A stretch of DNA of 64,000 bases from Sedimenticola sp. (GCA_026992075.1 JALXAM010000076.1:30494-94493), one strand, 5' to 3'; positions 14,501 to 23,104 are shown, numbered from the stretch's first letter. Notes: generated by a model from the sequence alone, not told the origin. Made by a program: numbers and translations.

Positions 14501-17409
14501 CGGTTTCTCCTGAAGATCCTGCCGAAGCGGCCGGCCACATAGGCCTGCCACCTGGGCTTGCGGAAGGTCTGCCCCGGCAGGGGGCGCTGGGGCTCGAACT
14601 GGGGCCAGCTCGTTGCCGGCTCGTCGTCGCCGGCCTTGTAGAGGCGCACGCGCACGTCGAACCAGGCCGCCTGGCCGGTGACCGGGTCGGAGTTGGAGAG
14701 GTGCTCGCCCGACTCGCAGGGCGGCAGCTCCTCGGAGATGAGGTGGTTGAGGAGGAATCCCTTCTGCGACTCGTTGGCGCGCGGCGACAGCCCCCAGGCG
14801 CCGGCCGCCTTGCCGATGGCGTTCCAGGTCCAGACGGTGCCCGGCTCCACCGCGTTGGAGAAGCGGGCCATGCAGCGCACTTTGCCGTGGGGCGACTCCA
14901 CCCAGATCCAGTCGCCGTCCTCGAAGCCGCTGGCGCGGCCGGTGCGGGGGTTGACGAAGAGATAGTTGTGGGTGTGGATCTGGCGCAGCCAGGCGTTCTG
15001 GCTGTCCCAGGAGTGGTACATGGCCATGGGGCGCTGGGTGAGTGCGTTGAGCGGATAGGCCTGGGTGTCCACCAGGCGTGACTCCAGGGTCTCGTGGTAG
15101 AAGGGCAGCGGATCGAAATACTGCTCCACCCGCTTGCGCAGCCGTTCCGGCGGCTGCTTGCCCGGCCATTTGCCCTGGGCCGCCAGGCGGAACTTCTGCA
15201 GCACCTCGGAGTAGAGATGGAGGGTGATGGGCTCGGCGTAGCGGGTCATGCCGTGGGCCCTGGCCCATTCCAGGTAGCCGCGGTTCCAGTTGCGCATGTA
15301 CTGGTAGCTGCGCGGCAGTTCGTAGTGGAAGACGCAGTTGTTCCGCGCGTACATCTCCCACTGGCGCGGATTGGGCTCGCCCTTAAGGAACTTCTCGCCC
15401 CCCTTGCCGCGCCAGCCGGCCAGGAATCCGATGCCGGAGCCCGGCGAGGTCTCGTAGTTGACGATGAAGTCGGGATAGTCGCGAAACTTGCGGTTGCCCT
15501 CCTCGTCCACGAAGGCGGGCAGCTTCAGGCGCGAACCCAGCTCGATGAGTACCTCCTGGAAGGGCTTGCACTCGCCGGTGGGCTCCACCACCGGGATGCG
15601 CACCGAGTCCACCGGCCCCGAGTACTCGGAGATGGGCCGGTCGAGCAGCGACATCACGTCGTGCCGCTCCAGGTAGGTGGTGTCGGGCAGCACCAAGTCG
15701 GCGAAGGCCACCGTCTCCGAGGCAAAGGCGTCGCAGACGATGAGGAAGGGGATGCGGTACTCGCCGTTCTCGTCCCTGTCGGTGAGCATCCTGCGGATCT
15801 CGCCGGTGTTCATGGCCGAATTCCAGGCCATGTTGGCCATGAACAGCATCAGGGTGTCGATGCGGTAGGGATCGCCCCGCCAGGCGTTGGTGATGGCGTT
15901 GTGCATCAGGCCGTGCACCGACAGCGGGTACTCCCAGGAGAAGGCCTTGTCGATGCGCACCGGTTCGCCCACCTCGTCCACGAAGAGATCGTCCGGGCTC
16001 GCAGGCCAGCCCAGGGGCATGCCGTTGAGGGGCGTCTCCGGCTGCACGTCCTCCGGCCCCTTGGGCGGCTTGGGGCAGGGCGGAATGGGGCGCGGGAAAG
16101 GCGCCTTGTGGCGGAAGCCGCCGGGGCGGTCGATGGTGCCCAGTAGGGTCATCAGAATCCCCAGGGCGCGGATCGCCTGGAAACCGTTGGAGTGAGCCGC
16201 CAGGCCGCGCATGGCGTGGAAGGCCACCGGGTTGCCGGTGACGGTGTCGTGGTCGTTGTCCCAGCAGTCGGTCCACTGGATGGGCAGCTCGATCTTCTGG
16301 TCGCGGGCGGTGACCCCCATCTCGTGGGCCAGGCGGCGGATGGTGTCGGCGGGGATGCCGGTGATCCCCTCGGCCCACTCGGGGGTGTAGTCCTCCACCC
16401 GCTCCTTGAGCAGCTGGAAGGCGGGCTTCACCGGGGTGCCGTCCTCCAGCTCGAACTCGCCCAGCAGGCGGGGGTCGCAGCCAGGGGTGTGGGTGCCCAT
16501 GGCGATGTTGAGCTCGCGGTCCCACCAGAGCTTGTTCTGCGGATCGAAGCACCCCTCCTCCACATGCATCTCCACCCGCTTGAACAGGCCGTGGTCCTCC
16601 CGCCCGGGGTCGTCGATCACCAGCTCGGCGGCGTTGGTGTACTGCACCAGGAAGTCGCGGTCGTAGAGGCCGGTGTTGATCAGCTCGTGGATGATGGCCA
16701 GCAGCAGGGCGCCGTCAGTGCCCGGCTTGATGGGCACCCACTCGTCGGCGATGGCCGAGTAGCCGGTGCGCACCGGGTTGATGGAGATGAAGCGGCCGCC
16801 GCGCCGCTTGAATTTCGAAATGGCGATCTTCAGCGGGTTGGAGTCGTGGTCCTCGGCGGTGCCGATCATCACGAACAGCTTGGCTCGGTCCAGGTCAGGC
16901 CCGCCGAACTCCCAGAAGGAGCCGCCGATGGTGTAGATCAGGCCGGCAGCCATGTTCACCGAGCAGAAACCGCCGTGGGCGGCGTAGTTGGGGGTGCCGA
17001 ACTGCTTGGCGAAGAGGCCGGTCAGCGCCTGCATCTGGTCGCGGCCGGTGAAGAGGGCGAAGCGTTTGGGATCCTCCCGGCGGATGCGCCCCAGCCGCTC
17101 CTCCATGATCTCGAAGGCCCGCTCCCAGGAGATCTCCTCGAACTCGGAACTGCCCCGCTCCGCCCCCTCCTTGCGCAGCAGCGGTTTGGTGAGGCGGGCG
17201 GGCGAGTACTGCTTCATAATGCCCGAGGCCCCCTTGGCGCAGATCACCCCCTGGTTGTGGGGGTGGTCGGGATTGCCCTCGATGTGGCGCACCTCGCCGT
17301 CACGCAGGGTGACGCGAATGCCGCAGCGGCAGGCGCACATGTAGCAGGTGGTGTTGCGGACCTCCACGCGCCCCTGGGCGCGGTCCGAGCGAGCGGCGGG
17401 GTCTTCCAT
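14497..17409 (-). CDS. soeA: Molybdopterin subunit of cytoplasmic sulfite dehydrogenase, SoeA
   Basis: Catalytic molybdenum subunit, 970 residues, of the complex iron-sulfur molybdoenzyme family. An N-terminal [4Fe-4S] motif is present (Cys22, Cys25, Cys29, Cys57 in TCYMCACRCG and GVICAKGASG). Cys149 in AHGGFCSVNMAAG is at the position of the molybdenum ligand. There is no twin-arginine signal peptide, which argues for the cytoplasmic SoeABC of purple and other sulfur bacteria rather than periplasmic polysulfide, thiosulfate or tetrathionate reductases (established difference). SoeA oxidises sulfite to sulfate. Gene order soeA-soeB-soeC matches. The direction of catalysis in this organism is inference. 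The start ATG is at 17409. Confidence 0.88.
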   Translation of the reverse strand: MEDPAARSDRAQGRVEVRNTTCYMCACRCGIRVTLRDGEVRHIEGNPDHPHNQGVICAKGASGIMKQYSPARLTKPLLRKEGAERGSSEFEEISWERAFEIMEERLGRIRREDPKRFALFTGRDQMQALTGLFAKQFGTPNYAAHGGFCSVNMAAGLIYTIGGSFWEFGGPDLDRAKLFVMIGTAEDHDSNPLKIAISKFKRRGGRFISINPVRTGYSAIADEWVPIKPGTDGALLLAIIHELINTGLYDRDFLVQYTNAAELVIDDPGREDHGLFKRVEMHVEEGCFDPQNKLWWDRELNIAMGTHTPGCDPRLLGEFELEDGTPVKPAFQLLKERVEDYTPEWAEGITGIPADTIRRLAHEMGVTARDQKIELPIQWTDCWDNDHDTVTGNPVAFHAMRGLAAHSNGFQAIRALGILMTLLGTIDRPGGFRHKAPFPRPIPPCPKPPKGPEDVQPETPLNGMPLGWPASPDDLFVDEVGEPVRIDKAFSWEYPLSVHGLMHNAITNAWRGDPYRIDTLMLFMANMAWNSAMNTGEIRRMLTDRDENGEYRIPFLIVCDAFASETVAFADLVLPDTTYLERHDVMSLLDRPISEYSGPVDSVRIPVVEPTGECKPFQEVLIELGSRLKLPAFVDEEGNRKFRDYPDFIVNYETSPGSGIGFLAGWRGKGGEKFLKGEPNPRQWEMYARNNCVFHYELPRSYQYMRNWNRGYLEWARAHGMTRYAEPITLHLYSEVLQKFRLAAQGKWPGKQPPERLRKRVEQYFDPLPFYHETLESRLVDTQAYPLNALTQRPMAMYHSWDSQNAWLRQIHTHNYLFVNPRTGRASGFEDGDWIWVESPHGKVRCMARFSNAVEPGTVWTWNAIGKAAGAWGLSPRANESQKGFLLNHLISEELPPCESGEHLSNSDPVTGQAAWFDVRVRLYKAGDDEPATSWPQFEPQRPLPGQTFRKPRWQAYVAGRFGRIFRRNR

Positions 17410-17519
17410 TCGGTGGGAACCTGACAGCGCGATTGAGCTCTTGATTATATTCTTTTTTTCTTATGTTTTTTCCCACAAAAAAAGCAATGCCATTGCCTGG
17501 AAGACATGGAAGCTGCTAA

Positions 17520-17679
17520 GGAGTCTCTGATCTAATCCATGAACTCGCATCTTGTCCCCCTCTGGTCCGACTACTGCGTTGAAGTTCTTGCCAATAGCCT
17601 GCTATTGGCTGCGAACTTCGCCTTGTACTCGAACCAGAGGAGTACAATCTGCTTCGTCCAGGATTAAATCAGAGACTCC
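17520..17679. mobile_element. IS5-type MITE, 160 bp, with CTAA target duplication
   Basis: The ends are inverted: GGAGTCTCTGATCTAATCC at the left and its near-perfect complement at the right (one mismatch, ATCAGAGACTCC at the far end). The 4-base sequence CTAA occurs on both sides (17516-17519 and 17680-17683), fitting a YTAR target duplication as made by IS5-type transposases (known preference). The middle folds into a further hairpin around GCCAATAGC...GCTATTGGC. No coding capacity. It lies 4 bases beyond the stop codon of the Crp/Fnr gene. Confidence 0.8.
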
Positions 17680-17683
17680 CTAA

Positions 17684-18376
17684 CTAACAGCCACAACCCT
17701 GTCGCAAGCGATCCAGGTCCAGCACCTTCACGGAGCGGCAGGAGACTTCGATAATTTTCTCCCTTTCCAGGTTATGGATGATCCGGGAAAAGGTCTCGGG
17801 AGTGAGGTTGAGCAACGAAGCGGTATTGGCCTTGGTGTCCGGCAGCTCCACCAAACGATCGTCCCTGCCCTGGGCCTGGGCCTGTTCGATCTCGCGCAGC
17901 AGATACCCCACCACCCTTTCCCGGGAGCTCTGCAAGCAAAGAGCTTCCATCTGGCTGAATAGCTCACAGATGCGTTGGCTCATGTCGCCCAAAAGATGCT
18001 GCTGTAGGACCTTCTCTCTATCCAGGAGGTCGAGAAAGACCTCGCGTTCTATGAACAGCAGCCGGGAGCGCCGGATGGATTGGGCGTAATAGGGCCATGG
18101 ATGGTTGGCCAGCACCATGGACTCGCCGAAACTCTGACCGGAATTGATGATCTCGACGATCTTCTCGTTCCCACGGGAGGAGAGAAAGGCCAGTTTCACC
18201 TTTCCTTCCAGGAGGAAATAAAAACCGTTTACCGGGTCGTCCTTGGCGAACAACTGTTCGCCCCGATCCACGTTCAATTCACGGGCACGTTTGGAAACCA
18301 AATAGAGGGCGTCGCCTTCCAGCCCTGCGAAAAGAGACATCCTGGCCAAGGCGCCAGATATGGTCAATGCATCCAT
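17684..18376 (-). CDS. Crp/Fnr-family transcriptional regulator (Dnr-like)
   Basis: A 230-residue regulator with an N-terminal cyclic-nucleotide-binding-like domain (DPVNGFYFLLEGKVKLAF, GESMVLANHPWPYYAQS) and a C-terminal winged helix (TASLLNLTPETFSRIIHNLE). The FNR iron-sulfur cysteine cluster is absent at the N-terminus, so oxygen sensing by FNR chemistry is unlikely; Dnr-type NO sensing or another signal is possible. ATG at 18376 is preferred (GAGGA 7 bases upstream); a GTG 27 bases earlier is the alternative. A perfect FNR/Dnr palindrome lies 233 bp upstream. The neighbours are the soe operon and a sulfur globule gene, so control of sulfur or respiratory genes is plausible. Confidence 0.88.
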   Translation of the reverse strand: MDALTISGALARMSLFAGLEGDALYLVSKRARELNVDRGEQLFAKDDPVNGFYFLLEGKVKLAFLSSRGNEKIVEIINSGQSFGESMVLANHPWPYYAQSIRRSRLLFIEREVFLDLLDREKVLQQHLLGDMSQRICELFSQMEALCLQSSRERVVGYLLREIEQAQAQGRDDRLVELPDTKANTASLLNLTPETFSRIIHNLEREKIIEVSCRSVKVLDLDRLRQGCGC

Positions 18377-18608
18377 CGCTCCATCCTCAGAACAGGTATT
18401 CACGGGCTTGCTGACCCCGTTCCACCTGGACGATGCTGCATATCCGTGGAACTGTACGACTGGAGGTCTTCTTATTGGGCCCCTATCACGCTCCGAAGTC
18501 TTCTTGAGTCCTTCGAAACCACCATAAAGGCCTTTTCTTTTTAAAAATTATCCTTTTCTGTTCACCTCCGACTCATTGACAATTCGCAACCTTACTCCTG
18601 AGTATAGT

Positions 18609-18622
18609 TTGATCGCGATCAA
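18609..18622. promoter_or_regulatory. Perfect FNR/Dnr-type palindromic operator
   Basis: TTGATCGCGATCAA matches the FNR/Dnr consensus TTGATNNNNATCAA at every fixed position. It is upstream of the Crp/Fnr gene on the same transcript side. A minus-strand -10-like TATACT starts two bases beyond the box, so the box would sit between -35 and -10; that geometry suggests autorepression rather than class II activation. Confidence 0.7.
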
Positions 18623-18638
18623 GAAAATGTCCAATAAC

Positions 18639-18672
18639 GAAAAAAAGGGCGCACGCCCAAGACGTGCGCCCT
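18639..18672 (-). terminator. Rho-independent terminator of the sulfur globule gene
   Basis: Perfect 9-bp stem GGGCGCACG (18647-18655) and CGTGCGCCC (18663-18671) with a 7-base loop, followed on the minus strand by a run of seven U. It starts about 20 bases beyond the stop of the globule gene at 18693. Confidence 0.85.
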
Positions 18673-18692
18673 TTTGGCGTCCCTTGGCCCGA

Positions 18693-19043
18693 TTATTTGG
18701 AGGGCTGAGCGGGAGCTTGCGGCGCCTGAGGTGCTGCAGGCGCTGCCGGAGGAGGAGCATAGGGCGCGTAAGGAGCACCATAGCCATAGGGAGGATAAGC
18801 CCACCAGGGACCATAGTAATCGTAGTAACGATCACGCCAATAGTTACGGCCATAGCCACGGCCCCGGCCGGAAGCGTGCATGCCGAAATCGAAATCACCG
18901 GCGCCATCGCCCCACCAGTCATTCCAGTCGTCCCAACCACGGTGGCCCCAACCATCGTCGTCCCAGGGACCCCACCAGGCGGAAGCGGAGCTAGCAGCGG
19001 CGATCAGCGCAGCAAATGCTGCAACCTTGAGCGTCTTTTTCAT
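18693..19043 (-). CDS. Sulfur globule family protein (SgpA/B-like)
   Basis: Small secreted structural protein of the type that coats intracellular sulfur globules in sulfur-oxidising gammaproteobacteria. The 116-residue product has a signal peptide (MKKTLKVAAFAALIAAASSA) followed by WWGPWDDDGWGHRG and a Trp/Gly/Tyr/Asp-rich middle (DWNDWWGDGAGDFDFG, YYDYYGPWWAYPPYG), ending in a Pro/Ala tail. Low complexity and aromatic-glycine composition fit Sgp proteins, which are poorly conserved in sequence; identity is by composition and context. It has its own sigma-70-like promoter and terminator, so it is probably a single, strongly expressed gene. Confidence 0.78.
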   Translation of the reverse strand: MKKTLKVAAFAALIAAASSASAWWGPWDDDGWGHRGWDDWNDWWGDGAGDFDFGMHASGRGRGYGRNYWRDRYYDYYGPWWAYPPYGYGAPYAPYAPPPAAPAAPQAPQAPAQPSK

Positions 19044-19156
19044 GTCATCTCTCCTTTTGGATGAAACGAACTTCTTTCAGGCAGCCTGCCTCGTGGGCGT
19101 CGAAGTCCGGCAGGCCATTTTCGAAAGCTTCATACTGCGCGGCTTTCTTGTTGGTT

Positions 19157-19185
19157 AGTATTTAACCTTTTACTAATATAGTCAA
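19157..19185 (-). promoter_or_regulatory. Sigma-70 promoter of the sulfur globule gene
   Basis: On the minus strand TTGACT (19185-19180) and AATACT (19162-19157) are separated by exactly 17 bases in an A/T-rich stretch unlike its surroundings. The -10 is 114 bases upstream of the ATG at 19043, leaving a long leader. Confidence 0.55.
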
Positions 19186-19224
19186 TCGTTTTTTGCAAAT
19201 CACGATTTGACCTTCATAGGTATT

Positions 19225-19956
19225 TTAGAAACCTTCCTCCTCCAGAGGCGGGTTTCCATCGTAAACCAGGTATTTCCTTCTTTGAAGGTAGGACTCCCGA
19301 TAAAAAATGTAGGGATCCAAGGCCGCGGAACGCACCACACTTTCGTTGCGCATCAGGCCCGCCGTCTCGTCGATGTAACGAAGCCCCCAGAGCGTCCAGC
19401 CATAACGGTTGTCCCCCACCCGGCGGTTGATGAAATGGGTGACCCAATCCACCACGAAGCCCCCGCCATCCCGCACGCTGCTGGGACCGATTACGGGCAG
19501 TACCAGGTAGGGCCCTGTGGAAACGCCCCAGTATCCCAGCGTCTGCCCGAAATCCTCGTTGTGTTTTTCCAGCCCCCAGCTGGAGGCCACATCCATGAAG
19601 CCAAAAAAGCCGAGAGTGGTGTTGATGGCCATCCTGCCCAGATCCGAAAAAGCGGCCTTCACTTTCAGCTGTAAGAGGTTGTTGACGATATTGGTGGGTT
19701 CATCCAGATTGCTGAAGAAGTTGGTGATGCCCCGATCGATGGGCTCTGGCGCGACCTTCACATAGGCTCTCGCCAGCGGCTTGGAGACATAGGTCTCCAA
19801 GTGATTGTTGAGATCGAACATGGAGCGGTTGAAAGGCTCCAACGGATCCCCCGGCTCGGGCTCCATGCCCACCCAGCTGGCGCAACCGTTGGCCCCCAAT
19901 AATATGATCAACGCTAGAGGAGCGATCCAGTTTCTCGTCATGGCATGTCTCTTCAT
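19225..19956 (-). CDS. mlaA: MlaA/VacJ phospholipid-transport lipoprotein
   Basis: Outer membrane lipoprotein of the Mla pathway, which removes phospholipids from the outer leaflet. 243 residues with signal peptide and lipobox ending at Cys25 (LLGANGC). Family blocks: DPLEPFNRSMFDLNNHLE, GITNFFSNLDEPTNIVNNLLQ, DFGQTLGYWGVSTGPYLVLP and GPSSVRDGGG. The rest of the mla operon is not in the window. It is followed downstream by the promoter region of the globule gene, and a GGAGG lies 14 bases before its start. Confidence 0.94.
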   Translation of the reverse strand: MKRHAMTRNWIAPLALIILLGANGCASWVGMEPEPGDPLEPFNRSMFDLNNHLETYVSKPLARAYVKVAPEPIDRGITNFFSNLDEPTNIVNNLLQLKVKAAFSDLGRMAINTTLGFFGFMDVASSWGLEKHNEDFGQTLGYWGVSTGPYLVLPVIGPSSVRDGGGFVVDWVTHFINRRVGDNRYGWTLWGLRYIDETAGLMRNESVVRSAALDPYIFYRESYLQRRKYLVYDGNPPLEEEGF

Positions 19957-19984
19957 TGGCCATCACCTCCCTGGCCCGATGCTA

Positions 19985-20860
19985 TCAGAGCACCGGTTCC
20001 ACGCGGTATCCGGCACGCTGCAAAAGTTTGATCAGCCCCTCATTTCCAGGCAGGTGCAACGCCCCAACGGCCACCAGGGTGGTTCCCTCCTGCAGCAGGG
20101 GCAACAACCGCTTCAGCATGCGGTGGTTTCTCTGGCGGATCAGGTGATCCCGGAACCAGGCCGTCAACTCCGGATCGCCGGAGGCGTCGAATTCCAGGCT
20201 CAGCTCCTGCAGCCTCTCCAGGTCCCCATCGAGATAGACCTGCACCAGCTGCTCCAACTGCTGGTGCAACGCCTGTCGCTGCTCCAGGGTCTCCTCCAGC
20301 ATGCGCCGCTGCAACCGCTCGGGGAGCTGGTCGAACAGGGCGAGCTGTTCCGCGGGCGTCTCCAGCGCCCGCAGTTTCTTGTGTCGGGCCAGGGCGTGCC
20401 GGTAGATCACCTGGTCCATCGCCTCACCGGTGAGCTCCGGAGTTCCCAGGATCACCGCCACGGCCCAGGGTTTCATCCGTTGCAACAGCAATTCCGGCAC
20501 CCCCTTCTCGCCCATGGCCGCGACCACCTTGCGAAACAGCTTTTCGCCGAGCAGCCCCGATAGTGTCTGATCCGGCGGCAGCAGCATGGCCGTGCTGGCC
20601 ATGAGCATGGTGCCGGTGTCGGGCAGGATCTCCAGCGCCACCTGCTGCACCTGTTCGAAGGGTTGGTCCAGTCGCTGGAGCACCGTCAGAACGCGCGGAT
20701 CGTCGCTGTGCATGGTCCCCAGCAGGTAATGGGCCGCCTGCCCCGGCTTGCTGAACCGGTACAAGGGCCCCTCCCCCGCCAGCGCCAGGCCCTGATGGCA
20801 AAGGAGCCACAAAAAAAGAAGAAGCCAGCGCAACTTTTTCGTCGCCAGGAAGGGCATCAT
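19985..20860 (-). CDS. TraB/GumN family protein
   Basis: Putative periplasmic or membrane-associated hydrolase-like protein of 291 residues with a hydrophobic signal sequence ([17 protein letters not shown]). The TraB/GumN signatures are present: [13 protein letters not shown] (GTxH) near the N-terminus, LALFDQLPE, and [15 protein letters not shown] (GxxH) near the C-terminus. Members are thought to be metalloprotease-like; no bacterial substrate is established. It lies 28 bases upstream of mlaA on the same strand, so they may share a transcript. It diverges from rnt with only 33 bases between starts. Confidence 0.85.
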   Translation of the reverse strand: MMPFLATKKLRWLLLFLWLLCHQGLALAGEGPLYRFSKPGQAAHYLLGTMHSDDPRVLTVLQRLDQPFEQVQQVALEILPDTGTMLMASTAMLLPPDQTLSGLLGEKLFRKVVAAMGEKGVPELLLQRMKPWAVAVILGTPELTGEAMDQVIYRHALARHKKLRALETPAEQLALFDQLPERLQRRMLEETLEQRQALHQQLEQLVQVYLDGDLERLQELSLEFDASGDPELTAWFRDHLIRQRNHRMLKRLLPLLQEGTTLVAVGALHLPGNEGLIKLLQRAGYRVEPVL

Positions 20861-20893
20861 GACTTATCCTTGATCGCCGTGAACGGGCCTCAA

Positions 20894-21532
20894 ATGCATC
20901 CTACCATCGACCAGCGCTTCCGGGGCTACCTGCCGGTGGTGGTGGACGTGGAAACCGCCGGTTTCGATGCCCGATGCGACGCCCTGCTGGAGATCGCCGC
21001 GGTGATCATCGAGATGGACCACCGAGGGCGCCTCCAACCCGGGGAGCTGGCGCACTGTCACGTGGAACCCTTCGAGGGGGCCAACCTGGACCCCAAAGCG
21101 CTGGAATTCAATGGCATCGACCCCTGGCACCCTTTCCGCGGCGCACAGCCTGAGCGCGAGGCCCTGCAGACCATTTTCACCCCGGTCCGCCGTGCGGTGA
21201 AACGCAACCGCTGCCGCCGCGCCATCCTGGTGGGACACAACGCTTTCTTCGACCTGGGGTTCCTCAATGCCGCGGTGGAACGGACAAAACTAAAGCGCAA
21301 CCCTTTCCACCCATTCAGCACCTTCGACACCGTGAGCCTGGCGGGGTTGGCTTACGGACAGACGGTGCTGGCCCGGGCGGTGGAGGCAGCCGGCATCGAG
21401 TGGAACGGAAAGGAGGCACACAGCGCCCTCTACGACGCGATGAAGACAGCAGAGCTCTTCTGCACCATCGTCAACCGTTGGCAGGCGCTGGTGGAGTTGG
21501 AAGAAAGGGCCGCAGCCGAACCTGACCCGTAA
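20894..21532 (+). CDS. rnt: Ribonuclease T
   Basis: DEDDh 3'-5' exoribonuclease that trims tRNA and other stable RNA 3' ends. 212 residues from [17 protein letters not shown]. Catalytic motifs: [18 protein letters not shown] (Exo I with DVET), [13 protein letters not shown] (Exo II) and [13 protein letters not shown] (Exo III with the general base His). Length matches the family (about 215). The start at 20894 has no strong ribosome site; a GTG 15 bases upstream is the alternative. It ends beside a GCCGGACTGAAGCC palindromic remnant (21529-21553). Confidence 0.93.
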   Translation: MHPTIDQRFRGYLPVVVDVETAGFDARCDALLEIAAVIIEMDHRGRLQPGELAHCHVEPFEGANLDPKALEFNGIDPWHPFRGAQPEREALQTIFTPVRRAVKRNRCRRAILVGHNAFFDLGFLNAAVERTKLKRNPFHPFSTFDTVSLAGLAYGQTVLARAVEAAGIEWNGKEAHSALYDAMKTAELFCTIVNRWQALVELEERAAAEPDP

Positions 21533-21585
21533 GCCGGACTGAAGCCTGACCTACGGGATGAGTGGAATCAGCAGGCCTGGCGGCC

Positions 21586-21933
21586 TCAATCCTCGCTCTC
21601 CTTCTCCTCGGCGGGCCATTTCTTGGCCGCTTCCTTGACCATCTTCTGCAACTCGCCCTTTTCGAACAGCTCCAGGGTGATGTCGCAACCACCGATGAGC
21701 TCACCGTCGATATAGATCTGGGGAAAGGTCGGCCAGTCGGCGAACCTTGGCAGATTCTCGAAGATCTCCGGATCGGCCAGCACGTTCACGTAGGCGAACT
21801 TCTCTCCACACTGCTGCAGCGCCGCCGCCGCGCGGGACGAGAATCCACACTGCGGGAACTGGGGGGTCCCCTTCATATAAATGAGTATGGGATTGTTCTC
21901 TACCTGCTCCTTGATTCTTTCCAATGGATCCAT
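21586..21933 (-). CDS. grxD: Monothiol glutaredoxin, CGFS type (Grx4)
   Basis: 115-residue glutaredoxin with the monothiol active site CGFS at residues 29-32 in QFPQCGFSSRA, preceded by ILIYMKGTP. WPTFPQIYIDGELIGGCD carries the TFPQ glutathione-binding loop and GG-D motif. Such proteins transfer or sense [2Fe-2S] clusters, often with BolA partners. The ATG at 21933 gives a standard length. A sigma-70-like pair TTGACA (22002-21997) and CATGTT (21979-21974), 17 apart, lies upstream. Confidence 0.95.
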   Translation of the reverse strand: MDPLERIKEQVENNPILIYMKGTPQFPQCGFSSRAAAALQQCGEKFAYVNVLADPEIFENLPRFADWPTFPQIYIDGELIGGCDITLELFEKGELQKMVKEAAKKWPAEEKESED

Positions 21934-21973
21934 GGTCGTCTCACTCCGGTCTTGTGTTCTGGATGGGGACGGA

Positions 21974-22002
21974 AACATGGGGTGTCCGCCCCGACTTGTC
22001 AA
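21974..22002 (-). promoter_or_regulatory. Likely promoter of the glutaredoxin gene
   Basis: Minus-strand TTGACA and CATGTT with 17 bases between; the -35 is perfect and the -10 weak. It ends 41 bases before the ATG at 21933. Confidence 0.45.
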
Positions 22003-22156
22003 CCCGGCCATTCTACCGCTGCCCGTGACCGGCCTTAAACCTCGGGGACACAGGGGAAGTGCAGTCCGGAACCTCTGGTCACCGTCATTGGTCTTATCAT
22101 AGAATTCCGGCAATACCGGTCGAAATTGACAACACGAAAGAGGAGCTAGTACGTCC

Positions 22157-22837
22157 ATGAACCCGAACCCCTACCAGAACCAAACCCTGACGCGAAGTTA
22201 CGAAGGTACCTTTGCTACCAACAAGGTACTCAAGAACACCTATTTGCTGTTGTCGGCCACCCTGCTGTTCAGTGGCCTGACCGCTGCGTTGGCCATGGTG
22301 CTGGCAGTGCCCGTGGCGGCCTACACCATCTCCCTCATCGTGGCCATGTTGCTGGGCATGTTCGTACTGCCGCGCACCCAGGATTCAGCAGCGGGCATCG
22401 GTGTCGTCTTTCTCATCACCGGCCTCATGGGCTTCGGGTTGGGGCCGGTCATCCAGCTCTATCTCAACATGCCCAACGGGGCGCAGACGGTGGCTCTGGC
22501 CCTGGGTGGTACCGGCGTCATCTTCCTCGGCCTGTCCGGCTACGCGCTGGCCAGCCGGCGGGATTTCAGCTTCATGGGCGGTTTCATCTTCGCCGGCATG
22601 ATGGTGATGCTGGTGGCGGTTCTGGCCAACATCTTTCTGCAGATCCCGGCCCTGCAACTGGCCATCGCCGCCGGTTTCATCCTACTGATGAGCGGTTTCA
22701 TCCTGTTTCAGACCAGCCAGATGGTGCACGGCGGTGAAACCAACTACATCAGCGCCACCTACGGACTCTACCTCTCCATCTTCAACATCTTCATCAGCCT
22801 GCTGCAGATCCTGGGGATCTTCGGCAGCGACGAATGA
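22157..22837 (+). CDS. Bax inhibitor-1/YccA-like membrane protein
   Basis: Seven-helix inner membrane protein of 226 residues of the BI-1/YccA group; E. coli YccA is an FtsH substrate and modulator, and family members can leak Ca2+ or H+. The N-terminus MNPNPYQNQTLTRSYEG is followed by NKVLKNTYLLLSATLLFSGL, the usual YccA opening. Conserved acidic residues appear near the end (GGETNYISATYGLYLSIFN). It is a single gene, with GAGGAG 9-14 bases before the ATG, and is followed by an 11-bp GC hairpin (22846-22869). Confidence 0.88.
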   Translation: MNPNPYQNQTLTRSYEGTFATNKVLKNTYLLLSATLLFSGLTAALAMVLAVPVAAYTISLIVAMLLGMFVLPRTQDSAAGIGVVFLITGLMGFGLGPVIQLYLNMPNGAQTVALALGGTGVIFLGLSGYALASRRDFSFMGGFIFAGMMVMLVAVLANIFLQIPALQLAIAAGFILLMSGFILFQTSQMVHGGETNYISATYGLYLSIFNIFISLLQILGIFGSDE

Positions 22838-22845
22838 AACCAGCG

Positions 22846-22869
22846 GAGCCCCGGCCCTGGCCGGGGCTC
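22846..22869 (+). terminator. GC-rich hairpin after the YccA-like gene
   Basis: Perfect 11-bp stem GAGCCCCGGCC / GGCCGGGGCTC with a 2-base loop, 9 bases after the stop codon. No U run follows, so termination activity is likely but not certain. Confidence 0.5.
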
Positions 22870-22916
22870 TGCCGTAGGTCCGGCTTCGGCCCCACAACCA
22901 GAACGCTTTCCCGGAA

Positions 22917-23022
22917 CCTGTGGACCGGTTTTCGTAACGGGAACGCCGTAAGTACTATCCCTGCAGGCTCCGCTTCGGCATCCCTGCCTGTGAAGTCCCG
23001 CCACGAGTACCGGGCCACAGGC
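22917..23022 (+). repeat. Core repeat with locus-specific inverted arms, copy B
   Basis: The 51-base core 22944-22994 (CGCCGTAAGTACTATCCCTG and a GGC-ATCCCT-GCC hairpin) lies between imperfect inverted arms 22917-22943 and 22995-23022. The arms match each other at about 21 of 27 positions and differ entirely from those of the other two copies. Located between the YccA-like gene and a small membrane protein gene. Confidence 0.8.
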
Positions 23023-23104
23023 CCACTACACTGATGGTCATACGTTGGGCTGAATCCGACACCTACGGCGGAAGCTGCGCGAAAACAGAAACATGGAGCA
23101 ATAA

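Larger units (their letters stand above)
18377..18692. other. Non-coding region upstream of the Crp/Fnr gene
   Basis: 316 bp between the regulator start and the end of the sulfur globule gene. It holds the FNR/Dnr palindrome (18609-18622), a minus-strand -10-like TATACT (18606-18601) and the terminator of the globule gene (18639-18672). The A/T-rich segment 18535-18560 precedes the regulator. No further gene is seen. Confidence 0.6.

Noticed and set aside
12818..14542. Long antisense frame across soeB-soeC
   Set aside because: Shadow of a high-GC coding region; product is His/Gly/Pro-rich with no domain.
18576..19064. Frame antisense to the sulfur globule gene
   Set aside because: Runs against a gene that has its own promoter, terminator and signal peptide; product is an Arg/Pro-rich shadow.
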